A DNA stretch of 64,000 nt, from assembly GCF_006381105.1 (NCBI RefSeq), contig NZ_VDET01000002.1:62001-126000 (forward strand), in the 5' to 3' direction. The stretch's first letter is position 1, and every line of letters begins with the position of its first letter. Of this stretch, positions 1 to 8,471 are shown one piece after another. The translations under genes were made by a program, and so were the position numbers. The notes beneath the pieces were generated by a model. That model saw only the letters and a list, made by a program, of their open reading frames with translations, was not told where the DNA came from and searched no databases. This DNA comes from Flavicella sediminum (GTDB lineage Bacteria; Bacteroidota; Bacteroidia; Flavobacteriales; Flavobacteriaceae).

Positions 1-92
1 ATATTACGCTTTAATTTTCTTATGTTTTGAATAAAAAAACCAACCCCTCCTATGAGCAATAAGGCAAAAACTATGTTTGGTAGGTACTGCAT
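1..92 (-). CDS. N-terminus of a membrane (Fe-S)-binding protein (partial, cut by window edge)
   Basis: An open frame starts with ATG at 92 and runs off the left edge without a stop. The visible peptide begins MQYLPNIVFALLLIGG and continues as one hydrophobic segment followed by a basic stretch (IRKLKR), that is, a first membrane helix. From memory, this start and its position directly after an MlaD gene match the flavobacterial (Fe-S)-binding, heterodisulfide-reductase-like membrane proteins. The Fe-S motifs would lie outside the window, so that name is an inference. Only 14 bases separate it from the mlaD stop, which suggests co-transcription. Confidence 0.6.
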   Translation of the reverse strand, partial: MQYLPNIVFALLLIGGVGFFIQNIRKLKRN

Positions 93-106
93 ATGTCAAA
101 TTTTAT

Positions 107-1057
107 TTAGTTTTTTTGATATTCCTTTTCTTTTTTTCCAAACAAAGAAAAGTGTACATAACGTTTTGGATGCAATTTCAAGTCTCTTAACAATTCTTCC
201 AATTCCTTTGAAGCATTGTCTAAATTATCATACACAGCATCATCCTTCATTAATTTTCCAATCGTACCTTCTCCTTTGGCCATTCCTTCAGAAACTGTTT
301 GAAGGTTTTCAACTGTCGCTTCAATTTTAGCAATTAGCTGACCGATATTTGCATTTACCAAAGTATCAGACAATTTAGCGAAATTATTGGTGATTTTTTC
401 AGTATTGTCTACCGAGGCATGAATATTTTTTCTATTCTCAAGAACAATCAATTCTGTAGTGGCGGTCATTTCATCTAAATTTGCCATGGTACTGTTCATC
501 TTAGAAATAATACCACGAATGTTGTTTTTCGATTCTTCATCAAAAACACTATTTACATGAACTAATAAAGAGTCTGCACTTACAATAACACTTTCCAATT
601 TGGCTTGCAAGGGATTTAATTTTTCTCCAAAAGAAGAAAACATATCCGATTCAATTTCTCCTCTTAAGAAATCTCCAGGTTTTGCCAAAACAGGATCGTC
701 GTAAGATGGAATAATAGCCAAAGATTTACCGCCCATTAAACTGGCACTGTAAATTTTTGCGACACTATTTTTATCAAAATGAAAATCATTTTCAACCGTA
801 AATTCTACAACCAACTGTCCTCGCTTTTCAATTTTCTCATTGAATTTGATATCAACCACTTTACCTACTTGGTAACCATTGATCGTGACTACGCTGGCGG
901 TATTTAATCCTTGAACATTATTGTATTCTGTAAAGTACGAATGTGAAGGACCTTCGAATAAATTATGTCCTTTTAAAAAACTATAACCCCAAAGAAATAT
1001 AGCGATTATGACGATAGCAACTATACCTGTTTTAAGTTCTCTTGAAAATTTAATCAT
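107..1057 (-). CDS. MlaD/MCE-family phospholipid-transport protein
   Basis: 316-residue protein with one N-terminal membrane helix (about residues 10-29). A single MCE domain follows (about 36-120), with the typical run 'NNVQGLNTASVVTINGYQVGKV'-like segment in the first half. The rest is a long helical, coiled-coil-like tail. MCE proteins form hexameric rings that shuttle phospholipids between inner and outer membrane; in this phylum they are usually annotated as MlaD family. It is anchored in the inner membrane with the MCE domain in the periplasm. The gene follows the amidase gene by 57 bases and precedes the partial Fe-S protein gene, all on the minus strand, so the three are probably one transcript. 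The family call is firm. The transported lipid is not deducible here. Confidence 0.88.
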   Translation of the reverse strand: MIKFSRELKTGIVAIVIIAIFLWGYSFLKGHNLFEGPSHSYFTEYNNVQGLNTASVVTINGYQVGKVVDIKFNEKIEKRGQLVVEFTVENDFHFDKNSVAKIYSASLMGGKSLAIIPSYDDPVLAKPGDFLRGEIESDMFSSFGEKLNPLQAKLESVIVSADSLLVHVNSVFDEESKNNIRGIISKMNSTMANLDEMTATTELIVLENRKNIHASVDNTEKITNNFAKLSDTLVNANIGQLIAKIEATVENLQTVSEGMAKGEGTIGKLMKDDAVYDNLDNASKELEELLRDLKLHPKRYVHFSLFGKKEKEYQKN

Positions 1058-1114
1058 AAACTAATTTTAATAAACAAAACTACTAATTATTTATGTGGTT
1101 AAAAACAAATCGCT

Positions 1115-2221
1115 CTATTTTATGGCTTCCGACAGAGAGATCTTTTCTCCTCCACGAAATGCCGCTATAAAGGCCGACGTATACCCTTTCTTTTTGGCAG
1201 AAATCAAATATTTTTTTGCTTTGCTATAGCTATTTGTTTCTCCCAAATAATACTTGTAATAACTTCCTACTTTTACTCGTTTTACTTCTTTTAAACCTTT
1301 AAAATTATAACTAGCCGTACTAATTTTAGATTTCCCTGAAGCTATTTGAATTTTAAACAACACTTCTTCTTTGTTACTAGAAGTTCTGCTTTTCATTTCT
1401 ACAATTTTAGGTGCTTCAATAGTGACCACCGTATTCATTTTCAACCCGTTGACATAATTGATTATGGCTTTAGAAATAGAACTTGCCATTTCTAATTTCC
1501 CTTTTTTAGAGTTTAAATAAGCCCCTTCTCTTTTATTGGTTAAAAACCCAGTTTCCACCAAAATACTTGGCATATAAGTTTGATGCAACACAATAAACCC
1601 TGCTTGCTTTACTCCACGGTCTACTCTTTTTAAGCTTCCTTTAAAATTATTTTGAACAGCACTTGCCAAGCTAATACTCTTGTCTAAATTTTCCTCCTGT
1701 TCTAAAGTCAGCCCAATTACAGACTCTGGAGAATTGGGGTCAAAACCTCGATATTTTTCTTGGTAATTCTCTTCCAATAAAATCACTTCATTTTCAGCTT
1801 TGGCGACTTCAAAATTTCTTTTGTTGGCATGCAGACCTAAAACCCAAGTTTCAGAACCTGCTGCCTGAGAATTATGTGCATTGCAATGCACAGAAACAAA
1901 CAAGTCGGCATGCGCTTTATTGGCAATTCTACCACGTTCAAACAAATCGACAAAAACATCTTTTTTACGGGTATAAATTACTTTTACATCTTTTTCTTTT
2001 AACAAGCGTTTACCAACTTCTAAAACAATTTCTAAAGCGATGTCTTTCTCTTTGTATTTTTTATAACCAACCTTTCCAGGATCCTTACCTCCATGCCCGG
2101 CATCAAGTACTACTGTATAGGTTCTTTTTTGTGCCAAAGAACTAAATCCGTCCAAAAACAAATACGAAATAAGTAGGAAAACAAAAATTTGTTTTATTTT
2201 AAGAATTTGTAACAAGTTCAT
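1115..2221 (-). CDS. N-acetylmuramoyl-L-alanine amidase (Amidase_3) with SPOR-like tail
   Basis: 368 residues. A signal peptide (about 10-31) is followed by the zinc amidase domain. The first ligand is H43 in DAGHGGKD, the second the Glu near residue 58 (KEKDIAL), the third the His in VSVHCNA, and the catalytic Glu lies in ILVETGFL. These are the Amidase_3 signatures of enzymes that cut the bond between MurNAc and the stem peptide, usually during daughter-cell separation. A roughly 45-residue insert between the third ligand and the catalytic Glu is common in this phylum. The last 80 residues (LFKIQIAS...) resemble a SPOR peptidoglycan-binding domain. The gene is divergent from lptD across 81 bases and leads the minus-strand run to mlaD. 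Confidence 0.92.
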   Translation of the reverse strand: MNLLQILKIKQIFVFLLISYLFLDGFSSLAQKRTYTVVLDAGHGGKDPGKVGYKKYKEKDIALEIVLEVGKRLLKEKDVKVIYTRKKDVFVDLFERGRIANKAHADLFVSVHCNAHNSQAAGSETWVLGLHANKRNFEVAKAENEVILLEENYQEKYRGFDPNSPESVIGLTLEQEENLDKSISLASAVQNNFKGSLKRVDRGVKQAGFIVLHQTYMPSILVETGFLTNKREGAYLNSKKGKLEMASSISKAIINYVNGLKMNTVVTIEAPKIVEMKSRTSSNKEEVLFKIQIASGKSKISTASYNFKGLKEVKRVKVGSYYKYYLGETNSYSKAKKYLISAKKKGYTSAFIAAFRGGEKISLSEAIK

Positions 2222-2235
2222 GAATATTTTTTAAT

Positions 2236-2243
2236 TAATTTTG
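2236..2243 (+). promoter_or_regulatory. Predicted lptD promoter -7 element
   Basis: TAATTTTG matches the Bacteroidota -7 consensus TAnnTTTG. It lies in the 81-base gap between the divergent amidase and lptD genes. The nearest upstream TTG (2207-2209) is 26 bases away, longer than the usual spacing of about 20, so the -33 part is weak. Transcription would begin near 2249. Confidence 0.45.
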
Positions 2244-2302
2244 GCGTTTTAGAAAAGCAAGTCTCTAAAAAACCTAATAGCACAAAAATAGCATATAAAG
2301 CA

Positions 2303-4951
2303 TTGCGAACAAATTTATACCATATACTTTTATTGATAAGCTTTTTTGCTGTAGGTCTTACTGAATCTAATGCTCAAATTGATTCGTTAGCAGCACCCAC
2401 ACTCAACAAAAACCTTAGCTTAAAAGACAGTTTAGTTTCTCCAATAATTTTAAACGATTCCATTAAAAAGGACAGCATTTTACCTCCTAAGGAAGCCATA
2501 GATGCTATTATTGATCACAAAGCGGAAGATTACATATTGGAAGACGTTGTTAACAAACTAGTTACTTTATACGACAAAGCAGAAATTACTTACAACGACA
2601 TCAATATAAAATCAGGTAAAATAACCATTGATTACAAAACCAATATTGTGTTGGCCAAAGGAATTAAAGACAGCGTTGGCGAATATTCACAACGACCAAT
2701 TTTTGTTCAAGGTGGCGAGGAATCTACACAAGATTCAATTATTTTTAATTTTAAAACGGAAAAAGCAATTATATACGGTATCAGAACGGAACAAGATGGA
2801 ATTATTACTTTGGGTGAAAAAACCAAAAAGATGAATGATTCAACCATTTTTATACGTGGTATTCGATTTACAACTTCCGATAAAAAAAATCCAGATTATT
2901 ATTTAGAAACCAAAAAAGCCAAAATTGTTCCGAATAAAAAAATAATTGTCGGACCAACACGCTTGGTTATTGCAGATGTACCCACACCGGTTATTCTTCC
3001 TTTTGCTTACCTCCCTTTAACAACAACCAAAACCTCTGGGTTTATAATTCCTAGTTATGGAGAGTCTTCAAACCAAGGATTCTTTTTGCAAAACGGAGGG
3101 TATTATATAGCAGGAAATGATTTTTTTGATTTGGCATTGACTGGAGATATTTATTCCAATAGTAGTTGGGGTTTCAATGCAGAGTCTGCTTATAAAGTTC
3201 GTTACAAATACTCAGGTCGATTTAATTTTAGTTATGAAAATTTAATCTTTGGACAACAAGGTTTTGACGATTATAGCAAGGCAAAAAACTTCAATTTAAG
3301 ATGGTCACATTCACAAGATTCAAAAGCCAATCCGAATGGAAGATTATCTGCCTCGGTAAACTTAGGAAGTAGTAAGTATTTTAGAGAGTCTTTGAATCAA
3401 GTTAATAATTCGCAAGCTTTAACCAATACTTTAAGTTCTTCTATTTCATATTACAAAAAGTTTGTTGGTACCCCTTTTAATTTATCGGTTACTGCCTCAC
3501 ATTCACAAAACACAAATACAGAAGTGATTACCATGGCCTTGCCGAGCTTGCAATTTAACATGGATCGAATTTATCCTTTTGCCCCTAAAACAGGAAGTAA
3601 AAAAGGAGCATTTCAAAAAATTGGACTGAACTATGCCTTAAAAGCAGACAATAGAATTACCACAACAGATGACGAGTTTTTCTCTCAGAAAATGTTTGAC
3701 GAAGCAAAAACAGGAGCAAAACATACGGTTTCATTAAGTACCAATATGAAAGTAATGAAATATTTTACTTTGTCTCCTAGTGTTAATTATAACGAAACTT
3801 GGTATTTTAAATCTTTAGAAAAAACCTACGACAGCGAACAGCGTGAAGTGGTAACGGATACCATCAAAGGATTCAATGCATTTAGAGAATATTCAGTAAG
3901 TGCAGCCCTATCCACAAATATTTATGGTTTGTACCAAATCAATGGAAAAAAATTAAAAGCCATTCGACATGTTTTAAGACCATCGGTATCTTTAAGTTAC
4001 AAACCTGATTTTAGTTTTTACTATGAGGATGTACAACAAAGTGAAGATCCAGAAGATCTGTTAAACTATTCTCCTTATCAAGGCGGAATTTACGGAACGC
4101 CTTCTACTGGTTTGTCAAATTCTATTGGAATTTCCTTGGCCAATACCTTGGAAGCCAAATTAGCTCCGAAAGAAGATGATCCTGAACAAGAAGATCGGAA
4201 AATTAAGCTGTTAAACAACTTAAACCTTTCTACCAGTTACAATATGGCGGCAGACACTTTAAAATGGTCTCCTGTTAGTTTGAGTGCCGGTACGCAATTG
4301 TTTAAAAATAAATTAAGTTTAAACATGGGGGCTACCTTAGACCCATATGCCATCAATGCCAATGGTAAAAAATACAATGTTTTTAACATCAACAATAATG
4401 GTAGTTTGTTTCGTTTAACACGTGCCAACTTAACCATGAGTTACTCACTTTCTAGTAAAGATTTAACCGCAGAAGGAAAAAGCAAACCTGCCGATGAAAA
4501 TGCGGCAAATACTCAAAACACAGATCTATTCGGAAAAAACCTTGGAGACAACAGAACCGAAGAAACGCCAAAGGAAGAGGATGACGAAGACAAAACGGTA
4601 AAATTGTATCACAATGCCATTCCATGGTCTTTGCGTTTATCCTACTCTAGTACTTATTCTAACGGTGCACGGCAAAATGAAATTTCAAACAACACCTTAA
4701 TGTTTTCTGGTGATCTTGAATTAACTCCTAAATGGCAAGTTGGTGCCTCTTCAGGTTACGATTTTAAAAACCAAGGATTTAGTTATACTCAAATTAGAAT
4801 CTCAAGAGATTTGGACAGTTGGAAGTTGAACTTTAACTGGGTTCCTTTTGGTACACGTACTTCCTATTATTTCTTTATTGGTGTAAAATCACCTATGTTA
4901 AGCGACCTGAAATGGGACAAAAGAAAGGTTCCGGACAAAAGGTTATTTTAA
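2303..4951 (+). CDS. lptD: LptD-family outer-membrane LPS assembly protein
   Basis: 882 residues. A signal sequence (hydrophobic about 6-24, ending near SNAQ) is followed by a periplasmic OstA/LptA-like beta-jellyroll region (about 90-220, where motifs on 'SGKITIDY' and 'IIYGIRTEQDG' lie). A large beta-barrel domain rich in alternating Tyr, Ser and Asn fills the rest. It is the outer-membrane component that inserts lipopolysaccharide into the outer leaflet. An acidic linker near 740-770 (EETPKEEDDEDK) is probably surface exposed or periplasmic. The first usable start in frame is TTG at 2303. The frame is open further upstream back into the amidase gene, but with no ATG, so the exact N-terminus is uncertain. 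The next gene begins 10 bases after the stop. Confidence 0.88.
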   Translation: MRTNLYHILLLISFFAVGLTESNAQIDSLAAPTLNKNLSLKDSLVSPIILNDSIKKDSILPPKEAIDAIIDHKAEDYILEDVVNKLVTLYDKAEITYNDINIKSGKITIDYKTNIVLAKGIKDSVGEYSQRPIFVQGGEESTQDSIIFNFKTEKAIIYGIRTEQDGIITLGEKTKKMNDSTIFIRGIRFTTSDKKNPDYYLETKKAKIVPNKKIIVGPTRLVIADVPTPVILPFAYLPLTTTKTSGFIIPSYGESSNQGFFLQNGGYYIAGNDFFDLALTGDIYSNSSWGFNAESAYKVRYKYSGRFNFSYENLIFGQQGFDDYSKAKNFNLRWSHSQDSKANPNGRLSASVNLGSSKYFRESLNQVNNSQALTNTLSSSISYYKKFVGTPFNLSVTASHSQNTNTEVITMALPSLQFNMDRIYPFAPKTGSKKGAFQKIGLNYALKADNRITTTDDEFFSQKMFDEAKTGAKHTVSLSTNMKVMKYFTLSPSVNYNETWYFKSLEKTYDSEQREVVTDTIKGFNAFREYSVSAALSTNIYGLYQINGKKLKAIRHVLRPSVSLSYKPDFSFYYEDVQQSEDPEDLLNYSPYQGGIYGTPSTGLSNSIGISLANTLEAKLAPKEDDPEQEDRKIKLLNNLNLSTSYNMAADTLKWSPVSLSAGTQLFKNKLSLNMGATLDPYAINANGKKYNVFNINNNGSLFRLTRANLTMSYSLSSKDLTAEGKSKPADENAANTQNTDLFGKNLGDNRTEETPKEEDDEDKTVKLYHNAIPWSLRLSYSSTYSNGARQNEISNNTLMFSGDLELTPKWQVGASSGYDFKNQGFSYTQIRISRDLDSWKLNFNWVPFGTRTSYYFFIGVKSPMLSDLKWDKRKVPDKRLF

Positions 4952-4961
4952 AAAAATTGTA

Positions 4962-5882
4962 ATGTTGTTAAAAGAGAAAATTTTAAATAAAAATTCTGGC
5001 CTATTGTTTTATGGGCTAACACCTCCAAAATTAAACACTGACCCAGAAAAAATTCATACCATTGCTAAAAAGCAAATAGAGCGACTAAAAGACTTGAATT
5101 TAGATGGCTTAATTTTATACGACCTTCAAGATGAATCTTCTAGAACAGACGCTCCTAGACCTTTTCCTTTTCTTTCTACCTTAGACCCTGATACCTACGC
5201 CCAGCATTATTTATCTGAATTGGCTATTCCTAAAATTATTTACAAAAGTATTGGAAAACAAAATAAGGAAGACTTTGTCCAATGGATTTGTAACAAAAAC
5301 GGCACTACAGACACCTGTGTTTTTGTTGGGGCTCCTTCTAAAAACCAACATACAAAATTAGCGCTTCAAGAAGCGTATCAAATAAAAAAAGCCAACAACC
5401 CACAAATGTTGTTAGGCGGAGTCACCATTCCTGAAAGACATTTAAAAAAAGGGGATGAACATCTACGAGTCTTTCAAAAAATAGAAAATGGCTGTCAGTT
5501 TTTTATTTCTCAGTGTGTTTATAATTTAGAAAGCAGCAAGAATTTTTTAGCCGACTATTATTATTGGGCACAAGAAAATCAAAAAGAACTCGTCCCTATT
5601 ATTTTTACACTAACCCCTTGTGGCTCTGTAAAAACGCTGGAATTTATGAACTGGTTAGGAATTGACATTCCCAATTGGCTAAAAGCTGATTTGAAACATT
5701 CCAATAATATTTTAGAAGAATCCGTTGAAATGTGCAACAAAATAGCGCAAGAATTACTGGATTACGCACGAAAAAAAAAGATCCCAATTGGTTTTAATAT
5801 TGAAAGTGTGGCCATTCGAAAAGAAGAAATTGAGGCTTCAATCAGCTTGGTAAAAACTATCAGAAAAATGATGAACTCCTAA
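4962..5882 (+). CDS. Methylenetetrahydrofolate reductase-like flavoprotein (non-canonical type)
   Basis: 306 residues, no signal or membrane segment. The segment near residues 48-75 (GLILYDLQDES, then TDAPRPFPFLSTLDP) and the later QFFISQCVYN resemble the short, FAD-type methylenetetrahydrofolate reductases first recognised in mycobacteria. The fold is a MetF-like barrel. If so, it would reduce 5,10-methylene-THF to 5-methyl-THF for methionine synthesis. The gene lies 10 bases behind lptD and 89 bases ahead of serB; serine supplies the methylene group, so a one-carbon link with SerB is plausible. The call rests on remembered similarity, not on a search. An unassigned TIM-barrel oxidoreductase is the alternative. 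Confidence 0.55.
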   Translation: MLLKEKILNKNSGLLFYGLTPPKLNTDPEKIHTIAKKQIERLKDLNLDGLILYDLQDESSRTDAPRPFPFLSTLDPDTYAQHYLSELAIPKIIYKSIGKQNKEDFVQWICNKNGTTDTCVFVGAPSKNQHTKLALQEAYQIKKANNPQMLLGGVTIPERHLKKGDEHLRVFQKIENGCQFFISQCVYNLESSKNFLADYYYWAQENQKELVPIIFTLTPCGSVKTLEFMNWLGIDIPNWLKADLKHSNNILEESVEMCNKIAQELLDYARKKKIPIGFNIESVAIRKEEIEASISLVKTIRKMMNS

Positions 5883-5971
5883 AAATAAATCCCAATAAAT
5901 AAAGTAGTAATATACTTTTATATATCAATAAGATTAAGCAATTTTGCAACCTATAATAAATCTCATTCAAG

Positions 5972-7204
5972 ATGAAAAAAGAAATCATTTTATTAAATAT
6001 CTCCGGACAAGACAAACCTGGGTTAACATCTAGTTTAACTGGCGTATTAGCGGCATATGGAGCTAAGATTTTAGATATTGGTCAAGCAAACATTCACGAT
6101 ACCTTATCCTTAGGAATATTGTTTGAAATAAAAGCGAAATCGAGTGCTGCACCGGTTTTAAAAGATTTACTTTTCAAAGCTTATGAATTAGGAATTACAG
6201 CGAAGTTTAGACCTATTACTCTTGAAAAATATGAAAAATGGGTAAACTCGCAAGGGAAACATAGATATATTGTGACCATTTTGGGTGAAAAATTGGCGGC
6301 AGAACAAATTTCAGCAGTAACCAGTGTCATTTCTGACATCAACTTAAATATTGATTCTATTAAAAGATTGACAGGTAGAACTTCTTTAGTACATAAAGAC
6401 GAATACCCTAGAGCTTGTGTACAATTATCTATCAGAGGAGAAATCAAAGACAAGGCCTATGTTACAGAAAAATTCATGGAAATTTCTCATGAATTAGATG
6501 TAGATATTGCTTTCCAAGAAGACAACATCTTTAGAAGAAACAGACGTTTGGTTTGTTTTGATATGGACTCTACCTTGATTCAAACAGAAGTTATTGATGA
6601 ATTAGCAGAATTAGCGGGTGTTGGTGAACAAGTAAAAGCCATCACTGAATCTGCCATGAATGGGGAAATAGATTTTAACGAAAGTTTTAAAAAGCGTATG
6701 GCATTGTTAGAAGGCTTAAGTGAAGAAGTTCTTCACAATGTTGCCATCAACTTACCGATTACAAAAGGAGCACGCAGGTTAATGAAAACCTTAAAAAGCT
6801 ATGGTTTTAAAACCGCTATTTTATCTGGTGGGTTTACCTACTTTGGTCATTATTTACAAAAAGAATTGGGTATTGACTATGTACACGCCAATCAATTAGA
6901 AATAAAAGATGGTGCCTTAACAGGAGGTTATTTAGGAGATATTGTAGATGGTAATAAAAAAGCAGAATTCTTAGCACAAATTGCCAAAGAAGAAAATATT
7001 GATATCGCACAAACTATTGCTGTTGGTGATGGGGCAAATGACTTACCGATGTTAAATTTAGCAGGTTTGGGAATTGCTTTCCATGCAAAACCGAAAGTCA
7101 AAAAAAATGCACAAAGTTCTATTTCTAGTATTGGACTAGATGGAGTTTTGTATTTGTTAGGATACCACGATCGCTATATAGATTTAGTAGACGACGAAGC
7201 ATAA
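5972..7204 (+). CDS. serB: Phosphoserine phosphatase with two N-terminal ACT-type domains
   Basis: 410 residues. The N-terminal half holds two ACT-like regulatory domains (about 4-80, beginning ILLNISGQDKPGLTSSL, and about 95-175). The C-terminal half is a HAD phosphatase. The nucleophile motif DMDST is at about residue 196, motif II is LSGGF, and the metal site VGDGANDLPML is near 350. It performs the last step of serine synthesis, phosphoserine to serine, and the ACT domains suggest feedback by serine. It is longer than E. coli SerB (322 residues) because of the tandem ACT region, as in many Bacteroidota. A near match to the -7 consensus (CAATTTTG) lies at 5939-5946. A strong terminator follows the stop. 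Confidence 0.93.
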   Translation: MKKEIILLNISGQDKPGLTSSLTGVLAAYGAKILDIGQANIHDTLSLGILFEIKAKSSAAPVLKDLLFKAYELGITAKFRPITLEKYEKWVNSQGKHRYIVTILGEKLAAEQISAVTSVISDINLNIDSIKRLTGRTSLVHKDEYPRACVQLSIRGEIKDKAYVTEKFMEISHELDVDIAFQEDNIFRRNRRLVCFDMDSTLIQTEVIDELAELAGVGEQVKAITESAMNGEIDFNESFKKRMALLEGLSEEVLHNVAINLPITKGARRLMKTLKSYGFKTAILSGGFTYFGHYLQKELGIDYVHANQLEIKDGALTGGYLGDIVDGNKKAEFLAQIAKEENIDIAQTIAVGDGANDLPMLNLAGLGIAFHAKPKVKKNAQSSISSIGLDGVLYLLGYHDRYIDLVDDEA

Positions 7205-7225
7205 GTCTCTGAAAAATTCATAACA

Positions 7226-7264
7226 AAACCTCAAGTATTTAGTTGCTTGAGGTTTCTTTTTTTT
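7226..7264 (+). terminator. Intrinsic terminator after serB
   Basis: The arms AAACCTCAAG (7226-7235) and CTTGAGGTTT (7246-7255) pair perfectly around a 10-base loop and are followed by a run of eight T (7257-7264). It ends the lptD/serB transcript. Confidence 0.9.
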
Positions 7265-7349
7265 AGGAGAAGATCAAACTTCTTATCCTCACAACCGTCA
7301 TCGTTTTCGTAAGAAAAATTCTAAACTCGATTCTTATAAAACTTTTGCC

Positions 7350-7357
7350 TATTTTTG
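7350..7357 (+). promoter_or_regulatory. Predicted -7 element for the peptidoglycan-binding protein gene
   Basis: TATTTTTG fits TAnnTTTG and lies 33 bases before the ATG at 7391. It overlaps an alternative in-frame TTG at 7355, which argues against that upstream start. No clear TTG -33 box is visible. Confidence 0.5.
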
Positions 7358-7390
7358 TTAGAAATACCACAATTATCCAAATTCGCTATT

Positions 7391-8041
7391 ATGAAACAAC
7401 TTATTATTTTCCTGCTTTTAATTATTGTTGGTTTAATTGGCTATGGAAAGTACAATCAATACAAAAGGTACCATACTTCAGAAATAAACTATAGCTCAGA
7501 AAAGACCTTAGATTTTGACTATCACAACCAAGATTTGGTTTTAAACTACCACAACGCCATAGAAGATTTAAATAGTTTTACCAAATTGCAATGGACTGCC
7601 AATAATATTGACGTTAGAACCCCTGAAGAGGATGATGACGCAACAAAGCAAGCCGTTGCAAAGTACAGTGAAAAATTAGCCACTCTTCATTATTATGAAC
7701 GAAAATTAGAAAACTCAGCAAACTTAAAAAAAGACGGACTCTCAAATACCGAAATCAAACACCTTGAAGAAACAGGAACAGATTTAAAAGAGTACCAAAA
7801 CGCAATACATAACAAAAAAATTAAAAACCTATACGATCCGAATACAGTGATGCGTTATGGACATAGCAGTGTATTGGTTTATGAAGTCCAAAAAAAATTA
7901 AACACCTTAAGTTTTTCTATTAAAATTGATGGCTTGTACAAAAGCGAAACCAAAGATGCCATCACAGAATTTGAAGAAATAAACGATCTTTTTCCTGATG
8001 GAATTATAGATCCTTTGACTTTGGATGCCTTGTTTAAATAG
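7391..8041 (+). CDS. Membrane-anchored protein with C-terminal peptidoglycan-binding domain
   Basis: 216 residues from ATG at 7391. The start is chosen because MKQLIIFLLLIIVGLIGY forms a clean membrane anchor and the upstream TTG sits in the promoter. Residues 25-145 are charged and helical without a motif I recognise. The last 65 residues (from about YGHSSVLVYEVQKKL to DPLTLDALF) form a PG_binding_1 domain, a three-helix fold that holds cell-wall peptides. It is presumably periplasmic and wall associated. The gene is followed at 41 bases by ridA and then by a penicillin-binding protein gene, which supports a wall role. The precise function is unknown. Confidence 0.75.
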   Translation: MKQLIIFLLLIIVGLIGYGKYNQYKRYHTSEINYSSEKTLDFDYHNQDLVLNYHNAIEDLNSFTKLQWTANNIDVRTPEEDDDATKQAVAKYSEKLATLHYYERKLENSANLKKDGLSNTEIKHLEETGTDLKEYQNAIHNKKIKNLYDPNTVMRYGHSSVLVYEVQKKLNTLSFSIKIDGLYKSETKDAITEFEEINDLFPDGIIDPLTLDALFK

Positions 8042-8082
8042 AACTACTGTCTACTAATTTTTATCCCCTTTAAGAGAATATA

Positions 8083-8463
8083 ATGAAAAAAATCATCCAT
8101 ACAACGAACGCGCCAGCTCCTTTAGGCCCCTATAATCAAGCCATATTAAACAAGGATACTTTATATATTTCCGGACAAATAGCGATCGATCCAGCTACCA
8201 ATGAATTTGTTTTGGATTCTATTAAAAACGAAACACACCGTGTCATGCAAAACTTGCAGGCTGTGTTAGAAGCGGCAGGCATGAATTTTGAAAACGTTCT
8301 TAAATCTTCCATTTTTATTAGTGATATGAATAATTTTGGAGAAATAAACGAAGTATATGGCAGTTATTTTAATGAAGCCACGGCTCCAGCAAGAGAGACC
8401 GTAGAAGTAGCTAGATTGCCAAAGGATGTGCATATTGAAATATCAATGATTGCTTCCTTATAA
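8083..8463 (+). CDS. ridA: RidA-family imine/enamine deaminase
   Basis: 126 residues, the normal family length. The features are APLGPYNQAI (about 12-21), LYISGQI (27-33) and the carboxylate-binding Arg104 in APARETVEV, equivalent to Arg105 of E. coli RidA. The C-terminal HIEISMIA is also typical. The cytosolic trimer hydrolyses reactive enamines and imines such as 2-aminoacrylate, which is released by PLP enzymes acting on serine and cysteine. Its closeness to serB is metabolically sensible. Only 8 bases separate it from the penicillin-binding protein gene, so the two are likely co-transcribed. Confidence 0.93.
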   Translation: MKKIIHTTNAPAPLGPYNQAILNKDTLYISGQIAIDPATNEFVLDSIKNETHRVMQNLQAVLEAAGMNFENVLKSSIFISDMNNFGEINEVYGSYFNEATAPARETVEVARLPKDVHIEISMIASL

Positions 8464-8471
8464 CATAAAAA

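Noticed and set aside
7355-7390. Upstream TTG start for the peptidoglycan-binding protein
   Set aside because: It overlaps the TATTTTTG promoter element; ATG 7391 opens directly into the membrane anchor.
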